Positions 55,470 through 64,000 of a stretch of 64,000 bases of DNA are shown here, in pieces. This stretch comes from Paralithodes platypus (lineage: Eukaryota > Arthropoda > Malacostraca > Decapoda > Lithodidae). The notes under the pieces are model-generated. The model had not been told where the DNA came from, did no database searches, and worked only from the letters and a program-made list of their open reading frames with translations. Made by a program: the position numbers and the translations under genes. The stretch lies in NCBI GenBank assembly GCA_032716605.1, contig CM064517.1, forward strand, positions 26,665,677 through 26,729,676. Direction: 5' to 3'. Positions within the stretch are counted from its first letter, which is position 1. The number at the start of each line of letters is the position of its first letter.

Positions 55470-55680
55470 CGAGCAAGTTTTTTGTTCGTACTATTTGGCG
55501 GCTCTTTCGCATAGGAATCGGAAACTAGATCGATAGTAGATTATGTTGGGTAGTTGAATTATTATGATATGAGCAATTTTGTTTTTTTCTCGTACTATTT
55601 TCAGTCTCTTTCGTATAGGAATCGGAAAAATAAATTGATGGTAGATTATGTTTGGTAGTTGAATTATTAGGTAACTTAAA
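55470..55680 (+). repeat. ~108 bp tandem duplication
   Basis: CGTACTATTT, CTCTTTCGCATAGGAATCGG and GTAGATTATGTTGGGTAGTT recur at about 55590-55675 with small changes. Confidence 0.8.
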
Positions 55681-56005
55681 TTTTGAAGCCACCAGCCAAC
55701 AATCGCCTGCAAAAATTGACGGAAAAATCTCGTGTGAAACCGCCTTAAATTGTTGGATTTGTGTGATAAGGAGATGGGTAAAAGTTGTTTGATGGCTGGT
55801 GTGGGTGTTTTAAGAGAGGGGGATTCATTAGGACTACATGGTGTTGGACACTAGGTAGGTAGGCCGACGAGGAAAAAGGCAGGCTGTCTATAACGAGTGT
55901 CTCCCCCAAATCCAAAAGAGTGACAGAGAGCCAAGTTCGAGGTACGTTGGGGTGAAAATGCTGGGACACACACAGTCTTAACTCACAGGATGAAGGGAAG
56001 ACGGA
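55681..56005. other. No recognised feature
   Basis: No repeat family or exon recognised. Confidence 0.45.
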
Positions 56006-56294
56006 TTAAGGGAGAGAGTTCCCTAGGCTGACAAAAATAACTTTCCCAGGCTTCTTTCAAATTAAAATATGCCCATCCAGACCCCGTTCAAGATAAATTT
56101 TTAAATTTTTCGATAGAAAACTGTCCCGTCCGAAGGCTGATTTATTTTCAAGTTACAGGCTCGGTACAAAATTGACACATGAATGGGGTGAAGCGTATTA
56201 TTATCGCTAAAGTAATGGGGTAAAACGTCTTAAAATCTTCAAACTAATAGAGCGAAACGGGGGATATCCAAGAAGACCTACCTCTGACTAAATA
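56006..56294 (+). mobile_element. TTAA-1 element, old and decayed
   Basis: TTAAGGGAGAGAGTTCCCTA at the left; AAATTTTTCGATAGAAAACT, CCGTCCGAAGGCTGA and AATGGGGTGAAGCGT recognisable; internal deletions remove the CGCTATCGCTCGCC part. The right TTAA is lost. Confidence 0.65.
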
Positions 56295-56954
56295 GGGTTA
56301 AGCGAGGGGGGCTTCATTTGGTCTACAAGGTATTTAACTTCCGCCTTATTTTTTTATCTCCCCCCCCCCCCCTCCCCCTTAGTGTGTGTGCTGTAGTCAC
56401 ATAAAGGACATGTATTTGACATAATAGCCTTTTTGTTATGCTATCCTCTCTCCTTTCCACAGATTAGATACAAGTAGTAACGCAGGAATGATTAGATTTG
56501 AGGTTGTCTCGTTTATTGATACTCTTAATTATTTATCTGTATCTATCAATCTATATTCAGGTACTTATATATATGTTTACCTATATTTATATACATATGT
56601 CTATTTATATATTTTTTATTATTTTTCTATATCTATCTCAACTTATTGTGAAGGAAAATATGTCAAATGATATCATTTATAGGCTGTCCAAGGCAACACG
56701 TCGCGATGCAAATAATGATACCAGTATGCCGATGGATAAATAGGAGGAAAAGTAGATAAACTTAACTTGACTTAAAAACCTTTATTTACCGCCACACAGC
56801 ATGGATGCGGGCAGAAAATTAATACATTTCGATACCATAATTGTTTGTGGCACAATAGTTCAGTTACAGTATGGGTTACTATTTTACTAGTCATAACATG
56901 AGTAGTATGATACAATAATTCAGTTGGTAACATAATATCAATGTCTTAGCCATG
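56295..56954. other. No recognised feature
   Basis: A C run at about 56358-56372 and TATTTATATA-rich stretches; no gene recognised. Confidence 0.5.
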
Positions 56955-57163
56955 TACAGTTGCCCAAATAAGTTATATCGCGGTACCATGTATATTTCTA
57001 TCAATAATTGGTATCAGCGCTATCTAAGCATTAATTTCTCGTTTCGAGTGAGATATACAAACATGTTCCTATCTTTACACACCCTATTCAACATTTGACA
57101 GACATCAATACACCACACAGAAACGTAATGACAGCGGCGACACGACTTATTTGGCCAACCCTA
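56955..57163. mobile_element. TA-2 element, second copy
   Basis: TACAGTTGCCCAAATAAGTT and ACTTATTTGGCCAACCCTA; inner CACACCCTATTCAACATTTG is the inverse of the 54163 copy. The right end is mutated (CCAACCC for CCAACTG). Confidence 0.78.
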
Positions 57164-57269
57164 CAAAATGTGCCTATTTTACTAGACATAACATCAATAC
57201 AAACATTAGAGTTTCTTGAGATAACAATCCAAGATATATACCTCGTTCACAGGCAAGGGGGAGAACAAC

Positions 57270-57273
<4 letters not shown>

Positions 57274-57304
<31 letters not shown>

Positions 57305-57318
57305 GAGTGTGTGAGAGA
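57274..57318. repeat. (GA)n at the LINE 3' boundary
   Basis: GA array with GTGTGTGAGAGAG, directly following the LINE 3' end (minus strand). Confidence 0.9.
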
Positions 57319-57539
57319 GTACAAAGGAGTACAAAGGAAATCAAGCAACAACAGATCTAGTGACTCTTCTAGGTTGCTTGTCCTCCAAAACACTGAGGAT
57401 CAAGTGTCCAAACAGTGGGTTAGAGTGGGTAAGGGAACATTGGAAAGGGAATTACTGCCCTGGAACTAATGTCCGTGGCAGGATTAGGAAGTTAGTAGGG
57501 GACAGATGGGTTAGTAACTGAGGGGGGGATAAAATAAAG

Positions 57540-58490
57540 TTATTCATTTACAAACGCAGTCAGTCGCGGGTTTGATGCGAGATATTTGTCTAGGCGGAGT
57601 TTAAATGAATCAACGGTGATGCAGTCTATAACGTTTCGGGGAAGCCCATTCCACAAGTTGACAACTCGATTGAAGAAGAAATTCTTAGATTCGTGTGAGT
57701 TAAAAGATTTACCAATAATTTTGCAAACGTTTCCCCGCGTGTAATTAGATTGGTCGATAGTGAAGTACTTACTACAGTTCATATTGTCGATGCCTTGATG
57801 ATTTTGAACACTTGAATTAAGTCACCTCTTAATCTGCGCTGGGTTAAAGGAAATAGATTTAATTCTCTAAGACGCTCTTCGTATGGTTTGTTCTTTAGGC
57901 TAGGTATCATTTTGGTAACTCTACGTTGAACTCGTTCTAGCTTGTTTATATCTTTTTGGTAATAAGGGCACCAGGATTGAACGCAGTATTCCAGAAGAGG
58001 GCGGACTAAGGAATTGTAAAGGGTTAGGATAACTTCTTTGGATTTATACTCAAATGACCTGCCTATAAAGCCAATTATTTTGTTTGCCTTCTTAACAACT
58101 TCTGAACATTGTTGACTCGGTTTTAGGTTACTCGATATTGTTACTCCCAGATCGGTTTCTCTGTTTACATTCTTAAGCTGAGTGCCATTCATCGAATAGT
58201 TTGCTTTCTCATTTAGGTATCCGATATGTAGTACTTTACATTTATCCGCATTGAAACTCATTTGCCAAATTTGGGCCCAACATGACAATTTATCTAGATT
58301 GTGTTGCATATCGTCAACTTGTTCTTTTGAGAGTACGCTATTTGCAATTTTTGTATCGTCAGCAAATTTTGAGATTGTACAGGTGAGACCCTCATCTATG
58401 TCGTTGATGTAAATTAGAAAGAGAATTGGTCCTAGTACCGATCCCTGGGGTACCCCGCTACTTACATTGGTCCATTTAGATGCCTTAACC
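57540..58490 (-). pseudogene. LINE reverse transcriptase catalytic half and C-terminus
   Basis: The frame is open from just after a frameshift near 58487 (following VVING) through GVPQGS (58439-58456) and the catalytic FADD (58355-58366) to about 57790. It then shifts and resumes (YFTIDQSNYTRGNVCK) to a stop at 57540. The two catalytic aspartates are intact. The C-terminal LYNSLVRPLLEYC and ERVQRRVTKMI motifs are typical of CR1-group elements. Without the upstream frame it cannot make a full enzyme. Confidence 0.88.
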
Positions 58491-58499
58491 GTTTATGAC

Positions 58500-59200
58500 T
58501 ACTCTTTGCTTTCTGTCGCTGAGCCAATTTTCTATCCATTTCAACACACCGTCTTGTATTCCATGCGCTTTTAGTTTTAGCAGTAAACGTTTGTGGGGAA
58601 CTTTTGTCAAAGGCCTTTTGAAATCAAGGTATATAATATCTACAGCTTTACTCTCATCGTTAGAGGTTGTGGATATCGTGGAAGAAGTCTAAGAGGTTTG
58701 TTAAACAGGAACGTTTTTTACGAAAGCCGTGTTGAGTATCTTTAAGTATGTTATTTTCCTCTAAGTGATTTACGAGTCTGTCTCGTATGACCGTTTCTAG
58801 CATTTTACATACAACTGAGGTTAAGCTAATTGGACGATAGTTACTGGGTAGGGATTTGCTGCCTTTTTGGATATCGGTGTTACGTTGGCTAGCTTCCACT
58901 GATCAGGCATAGTTCCAGACTGCAAGGATTTATTGAATAGTAATGTCAGTGGTTTGGAGAGCTCATCCTTAGCTTCCTTTAGAACTCTAAGCGAGATTGT
59001 ATCAGGTCCAGGCGTTTTATTTACCTTGAGTTTATCTAAACAATTCAATACTTCTCTCTCTGTAACGGTGATATTGCTTAGAACATCTGAATTATCAATC
59101 TGAATCGGCGATGGTGTAGGGATATCACTGAGGTCTTCTGTTGTAAAAACTGATGCAAAGAAGGTATTGAGGGCATTACTCATTTGTACTTCGTCTTTGG
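58500..59200 (-). pseudogene. LINE reverse transcriptase N-terminal half
   Basis: From FFASVFTTEDLSD (about 59150) through LDKLKVNKTPGPDTIS, MPDQWKLANVTPI (about 58890), then in another frame NYRPISLTSVVCKMLE and QHGFRKKRSCLTNL (about 58700). A further shift precedes the LDFQKAFDK region near 58620. Motif order is that of the fingers and palm of non-LTR reverse transcriptases. Confidence 0.85.
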
Positions 59201-59319
59201 TGTATTCTCTCCGTTTTCATCGACTAACGGTCCAACAGTTGAAGTAACTACTTTTTTCTTTCTGATATAACTATAGAATTCTTTCGGGTTTGTTTTACTT
59301 TGATTCGCAATATGTAACT

Positions 59320-59809
59320 CTAGGGTCTTTTACTTTGCTTAATTAACTTTTTGGCTTTGCGTCGTAGCTCTACAAATTTCACCCGTTCTTCGTCATTTTG
59401 TGAGGATTTTAATCTATCATTAGCAAATTTTTTAGGAAGCAGGCAGTTTGAAATATCTTTATTCCACCATTTGGGCTTATTATTATGGCCTGGACGCCGT
59501 ATTTTCGATGGTATACAGTCTTGCACTGCTTTTAGGTAAGTGGTTTCGAATAACTTCCAAGATGTATTTATGTCGTTATTGTTAATTAAAAAGCTCCAGT
59601 CAGTTTCTTTAAACATAGCTCTAAGTTTATGGAAGTTTGCTTTCTTGAAATTAGGGACTTTTTCGATGCTACTATTTGGTTCGTTACTAGTAAACTTTAA
59701 AGTGAAAGTTATCGTACGATGGTCGCTGTTACTGAATTCATCACCAACATTCAAATTCTCTATTAATTCTTCTTTTGTTGCAAGTACAATGTCAAGAACG
59801 TTATTACCA
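59320..59809 (-). pseudogene. LINE endonuclease tail and linker
   Basis: A frame from 59809 has NVLDIVLAT and, near 59730, NSDHRTITFTL, matching the last catalytic SDH motif of the element-encoded endonuclease. The basic linker (PKWWNKDISNC, RRKAKKLIKQ) follows. Most of the endonuclease is missing because the copy is truncated at 59809. Confidence 0.8.
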
Positions 59810-59834
59810 GAGAGAGAGAGAGAGAGAGAGAGAG
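59810..59834. repeat. (GA)n at the LINE 5' truncation
   Basis: GA array immediately upstream of the truncated LINE (CT in element orientation). Confidence 0.9.
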
Positions 59835-59925
59835 GTCGTGATGTTCGTTGTCTGTGACATACAATATATCATGGCCATCACTATAAATCCTTTCACTGTC
59901 CTGCCACCTGTCTCGCTCTGCATTC

Positions 59926-60034
<109 letters not shown>

Positions 60035-60148
60035 CTATCATCACTCCATTTTCATTGTTTATTCCTCTGTTCTGTTACTTCTGTATTTAATATATGGATG
60101 TTTGCTCTCTTCATCTTATCTCTCTGAAGATCCGTATCTCCTACTACT

Positions 60149-60171
60149 GATATATATATAATATATATATA

Positions 60172-60220
<49 letters not shown>

Positions 60221-60229
60221 CTGTATATG
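60149..60229. repeat. (TA)n microsatellite
   Basis: TA array with ATAATA and TTTA interruptions. Confidence 0.95.
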
Positions 60230-60384
60230 AAATAAAGAACTGAGTACAAAAGAGCTCTCCGGAGAACAAAGCCATACAAGTGAAAATTGAGGATCTTGGT
60301 GGATTTTACTTATTTTATATATTTTACTTATTGCCTCCACTCCGAACACCTGTAGGATAGTTGGCCCCAAATTAGGTTACGCTC

Positions 60385-60556
60385 TTAACCCTTTCAGTGC
60401 TGGCGACGTATCATTATTTTGTTCTGACTGTTTTTAGGCGATTTTATGCAGCTTGGGAAGTAATTAAGGTAGTTGAGGGTTAATTGCGATTTTGTACTGG
60501 CGACGTATTTTTGTATTTAGTTCTAACTGTATTTAGACGATTTTATGCAGCTTACG
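60385..60556. mobile_element. TTAA-2 left arm, twice in tandem
   Basis: TTAACCCTTTCAGTGCTGGC begins the first arm. CTGGCGACGTAT and TTTAGACGATTTTATGCAGC-type sequence (first copy TTTAGGCGATTTTATGCAGC) occur twice about 95 bp apart in the same direction. The right arm is absent. Confidence 0.75.
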
Positions 60557-60580
60557 GTCAGCATACATCGCCCTAGACCA

Positions 60581-60600
60581 CTGTGTGTGTGTGTGTGTGT
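60581..60600. repeat. (TG)n, short
   Basis: About 20 bp of TG. Confidence 0.85.
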
Positions 60601-60790
60601 TGCCATAAACCACGGATGCAACTGTACACCACTAACCCGCAGCCGCCCGAAGGATAAGAACAGGTGCACCTCGTTCCTGTCCCCGAGTTATGGGTGACAG
60701 GTGAGCCATGCATGGTATAGCCCAACATCAGATAGGAGGGGAGGGTTTATATTGTTTTTGTGGGGGATGGGGTCCTCTTGTATTGTTTGG

Positions 60791-60793
<3 letters not shown>

Positions 60794-60855
<62 letters not shown>
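60794..60855. repeat. (GA)n microsatellite
   Basis: About 62 bp of GA. Confidence 0.97.
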
Positions 60856-60858
<3 letters not shown>

Positions 60859-61101
60859 GAGTTAGTTTGAATTCTAATACTGGCATTATATTATTTATTT
60901 TCGGCTGAACAAAGTCTGATATTTTAAGCAGCTAAGAATACATACCAGTACTTCTAGTAGTCGAAAAGTTAAAATGTACTTAATGGTACAGTCAGAGTCA
61001 GGAATTTGATTAAAACCTTGGTGTTAATTTGTGTCAATGAAGAGAGAAAAATACAATAATTCGAAAATAGTATGACTGAAAATACTGAACAATGATAAAA
61101 T

Positions 61102-61711
61102 GTTAGTATAAAGTCCTTGCTCCGTTCCTACTGTGACAGGACAGTATAAAGTCCTTGCTCCGTTCCTACTGTGACAGGACAGTATAAAGTCCTTGCTCCG
61201 TTCCTACTGTGACAGGACAGTATAAAGTCCTTGCTCCGTTCCTACTGTGACAGGACAGTATAAAGTCCTTGCTCCGTTCCTACTGTGACAGGACAGTATA
61301 AAGTCCTTGCTCCGTTCCTACTGTGACAGGACAGTATAAAGTCCTTGCTCCGTTCCTACTGTGACAGGACAGTATAAAGTCCTTGCTCCGTTCCTACTGT
61401 GACAGGACAGTATAAAGTCCTTGCTCCGTTCCTACTGTGACAGGACAGTATAAGTCCTTGCTCCGTTCCTACTGTGACAGGGACAGTATAAAGTCCTTGC
61501 TCCGTTCCTACTGTGACAGGACAGTATAAAGTCCTTGCTCCGTTCCTACTGTGACAGGACAGTATAAAGTCCTTGCTCCGTTCCTACTGTGACAGGACAG
61601 TATAAAGTCCTTGCTCCGTTCCTACTGTGACAGGACAGTATAAAGTCCTTGCTCCGTTCCTACTGTGACAGGACAGTATAAAGTCCTTGCTCCGTTCCTA
61701 CTGTGACAGGA
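61102..61711 (+). repeat. 38 bp VNTR, 16 nearly identical units
   Basis: Units start ACAGTATAAAGTCCTTGCTC and end TACTGTGACAGG. All sixteen appear identical except one missing an A (near 61451) and one with an extra G (near 61481). Each unit ends and begins with the short inverted words CTGTGACAG and ACAGT. There are no spacers, so it is not a CRISPR array. Recent expansion is implied. Confidence 0.97.
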
Positions 61712-61794
61712 CAACTAAGACAGAAGACAATCTCAATCAGTAAGTTTCAACCAGGTGCAACCAACCTGTACTGGTAGAGCTACATGTAGTTGAG

Positions 61795-61985
61795 TTTCCA
61801 CTGATTGAGTCGGCATTGTTGGATTCGGCATTGTTGGATTTGGCATTGGTTGAGTTGGCATTACTTGATTTGGCATTGGTTTAGTTGGCATTACTTGATT
61901 TTTGCATTGGTTTAGTTGGCATTGCTTGATTTTGCATTGTTCAAGCTGGCACTGATTAAGTTAGCACTGGTCGAGTTGGCACACG
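61795..61985 (+). repeat. ~15-30 bp GGCATT repeat
   Basis: About ten words of the type TTGGCATTGTTGGAT or GTTGGCATTACTTGA. Confidence 0.85.
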
Positions 61986-62198
61986 ATTTAATACTGGGTG
62001 AACATGCTCATGATATAATATAATGCACAATCTCATTCAGGGTGTCGACGAAATTTTGAACATAACTGCACATCATTACGACAGGTTGTCACTTCATTGA
62101 CCCCCCGGAGAAGAAAGGTGTGACCTCGGCCACGGTAGACTTCTTGACAGTAGCTCCCGGGAGGTCATATTTGTCCCCGTCACAGGCTGGGTCATAGG

Positions 62199-62409
62199 TT
62201 AACCCCTTCTGTACCGGCGACGTCTTTATTTTATTCTAGCCATATTTAGACGATTTTGTGCAGCTTATGAAGGATCTGTGGTAGTAAAAAGGATGAATTA
62301 AGATCGTTAGAAGCCTGTTAATTGCTGGAGGCACTTATTAACCTGCACAAATCGTCTATCAGCAGCCAGTATAGAATGAAAAGGACGGAATTGGTACTGA
62401 ACGGGTTAA
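62199..62409. mobile_element. TTAA-2 element, complete
   Basis: TTAACCCCTTCTGTACCGGC and GGTACTGAACGGGTTAA; arms ATTTAGACGATTTTGTGCAG and its inverse. 211 bp. Confidence 0.87.
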
Positions 62410-62586
62410 TGTAGGCTCGGGGGACTGGGAGGAGAGTGGACTGTTGCTTTATGGGCTTGGGTTGTTTGATAGCCTGTAACTCAAGGTGGGCTTCAGAGGC
62501 TCAGGTGGGAAACAACAGGTGGTTTGGATGGTGTTGCTCCTACAAATGTTTAAGACTATTTAGTTTTAGATGATGAGGAGTAGACT

Positions 62587-62588
<2 letters not shown>

Positions 62589-62639
<51 letters not shown>

Positions 62640-62670
62640 TGTGTGTGTGTGGGTGTATTTATGTGTGTGT
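62589..62670. repeat. (TG)n microsatellite
   Basis: TG array with GGG and TATTTA interruptions. Confidence 0.95.
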
Positions 62671-62699
62671 GAAGGAAGTCAAGAGACAGCTGCCTGCAA

Positions 62700-63315
62700 C
62701 AAAGCTGCTCTGAGTGGTGATGATTAAGGCTGGTTGGGAGGTAATGAGTTATGTATGAGTCAGTAATGGTGATGGATACAGTAAAATAGTGAATAGCGAG
62801 AAGTTTTGTTTGGTGATGATGAAGACTGACTGGGAGGTGGTGAGGAGTGTAGTGAGCTACTGTATGTATGAGTCAGTAGTGGTGATGGGTAAGGTAGAAT
62901 ATTGATGAGAAGTTATGTTTGGTGATGACGAAGGCTGGTTGGGTTGTAATTAGTGTGGTGAGTTATGTATGAGTCAGTAGTGGTGATGGATAAGGTAAAG
63001 CAATGAATAGAGAGTAAGTACTGATTGGTGATACTGAAGGATGGCTGGGAGCTGGTGAGGAGTGTGGTGAATTATGTATGAGTCAGTAGTGGTGATAGAT
63101 ACAGTAAAATAGTGAATAGAAAGAGGTTTTGTTTGATGATACTGAAGGCTGGCTGGGAGGAGGTGAGGAGTGTGATGAGATATGTATGAGTCAGTAGTGG
63201 TGATGGATTAATAATAGTAATAAATAGTGAGTAAGTTCTAATTGGTGATGATGAAGTCTGCCTGGGAGCTGGTGAGGAGTGTGTTGAGTTCTGTATGAGT
63301 CAGTACAGAGGTGAT
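62700..63315 (+). repeat. ~108 bp tandem repeat, six units
   Basis: TATGTATGAGTCAGTA-like words recur at about 62750, 62865, 62965, 63074, 63182 and 63291. Each unit also has GGTGATGATGAAGACTG-like and GGTGAGGAGTGTGGTG parts. Units are diverged, unlike the 38 bp array nearby. Confidence 0.9.
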
Positions 63316-63356
63316 GACTCAAACCACTCCTCATGACTCACACCACCCGCCATGAA

Positions 63357-63378
63357 TGTGTGTGTGTGTGTGTGTGTG
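63357..63378. repeat. (TG)n, short
   Basis: About 22 bp of TG. Confidence 0.9.
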
Positions 63379-63664
63379 AAGGTATGAATGATGATTAGAG
63401 TTGCAGTGTTACCGTGTCTGATTATTCTGATAACTTCCTCTGGTATACTCCCTGGCTCCATTCACTTGAGGATCATCATCATATACGCACCTTACCCTAT
63501 ACTGTTCCATCTTATTCATTTAATGTATGTATCTTTCATCTTTAAGCAGTACATTCGTCTTGTATATCTATGCTGTATTAATCTTATATGTTTGATTAAT
63601 CTGATTCATTTCCCATTCATGTTTTTATGTTATGTTAATGGAAAGTCTCCTTGCGTTTATCTCT
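63379..63664. other. No recognised feature
   Basis: T-rich sequence with one hydrophobic frame of no recognisable family. Confidence 0.45.
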
Positions 63665-63835
63665 ATTTTTATTCTGGTTTTCATTAAACTATTTTATATA
63701 GCTTAGATGGGATCTCTCGAGTTAGAAGAGTAAAGACTGGCCTAATCAACCCTCTGACTTCCAAATACCCTTCTTAATTTGTAAACAAATCTTCTAATAG
63801 TAGCCAGAACATTGACAAGTAATGCGTCCTAGAAT
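63665..63835. mobile_element. TTAA-2 element, ends lost
   Basis: TTCTGGTTTTCATTAAACTA, TTTTATATAGCTTAGATGGG and ATCTTCTAATAGTAGCCAG show both arms. Outer TTAA termini are not preserved. Confidence 0.65.
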
Positions 63836-64000
63836 ATAAAAAAGGTAAAGCCCCCCCCCCCCCTCACATGCTCATAACATTCACTCCCCCTCCCTTCTCA
63901 CACTTACTACTCCTCTCATAAGATCACACTGTTCTCACGGTCTTCTTACACATACTTCCTGCTTGTATTGCTTGGCTAGTTGAATGATCGCTACTTGGTG
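63836..64000. other. C run and unexplained pyrimidine-rich end
   Basis: A C run of about 13 at 63850 followed by CTCACACTTACT words; nothing recognised. Confidence 0.5.

Larger units (their letters stand above)
57319..59809 (-). mobile_element. CR1-like non-LTR retrotransposon, 5'-truncated and frameshifted
   Basis: About 2.5 kb on the minus strand. In order: the tail of an apurinic-type endonuclease (NVLDIVLAT, then NSDHRTITF), a linker, a reverse transcriptase with NYRPISLTSVVCKMLE, QHGFRKKRSC, GVPQGSVLGPILF and FADD, the CR1-type C-terminal region (RRVTKMIPSLKNKPYEERL, RRLRGDLIQVFK) and a stop at about 57540. A ~220 bp 3' untranslated end finishes in TTTGTACTCC units. At least four frameshifts make it inactive. 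The 5' break at about 59809 falls at a GA array. Family assignment rests on motifs I recognise; CR1 versus a close Jockey-group clade is not settled. Confidence 0.9.

Noticed and set aside
61102..61711. Possible CRISPR array of 38 bp repeats
   Set aside because: Units are directly adjacent without unique spacers, and the sequence context is eukaryotic.

Overview
This window looks like repeat-dominated, gene-free DNA from a large arthropod genome, most likely a decapod crustacean. The basis is the extreme density of long dinucleotide arrays, abundant short TTAA- and TA-flanked elements, tRNA-derived SINEs whose body contains a CACCTAGCTGTAAATAGG-type core that I associate with decapod sequences, and CR1-like LINE fragments. 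Species cannot be assigned from the sequence. I found no convincing host gene exon, canonical tRNA, rRNA, CRISPR array or prokaryotic signal. Nearly all long open frames are translations of simple repeats (Cys-Val, Thr-His, Ser-Leu, Arg-Glu, Ile-Tyr strings) or of tandem repeats whose unit is a multiple of three.

Mobile elements. Labels used here are descriptive, not database names. TTAA-1 is a ~330 bp element flanked by TTAA with terminal TTAAGGGGAG, at least 17 full or partial copies. TTAA-1f is a foldback relative sharing its core (30.7, 40.4 and 40.8 kb). TTAA-2 is a ~212 bp near-palindrome with ends TTAACCCYTTC, about 19 full or partial copies. TA-1 is a ~212 bp palindrome beginning TATAGTCTATTC. 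TA-2 is a ~190-210 bp element with ends CAGTTGGCCAAATAAGT. There is one hAT-like element at 53.7 kb. SINE-1 (~480 bp, two ~99% identical copies, both embedded in TG/AC arrays) and SINE-2 (one long copy, two truncated) are tRNA-derived. A retroposon with an AAC-repeat tail occurs at 3.7 and 6.1 kb. One CR1-like LINE family has a large decayed copy at 57.3-59.8 kb, a short one at 23.6-24.2 kb and an orphan 3' end at 49.2 kb.

Tandem repeats fill much of the rest: a TTGGGTCA minisatellite (8-9.4 kb), a ~105 bp repeat (10.4-11 kb), a GAA-rich array (16-16.7 kb), a 34/18 bp repeat (19.6-20.1 kb), a TG-rich satellite of over 2 kb (36.1-38.2 kb), C-rich arrays (52.5-53.3 kb), a homogeneous 38 bp VNTR (61.1-61.7 kb) and a ~108 bp repeat (62.7-63.3 kb). 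Several of these are interrupted by element insertions.

The odd stretch is 40.8-43.2 kb. A foldback element there appears blown up by a noisy series of TAGCGA/AGCGAGCCAG motifs, followed by purine-rich DNA with poly-C runs. It is either a new element-derived satellite or a low-accuracy assembly consensus. The most interesting biology is the apparent use of microsatellites as insertion sites or break-points by retroelements, and the conversion of element arms into tandem repeats. I see no evidence for a multi-gene system.
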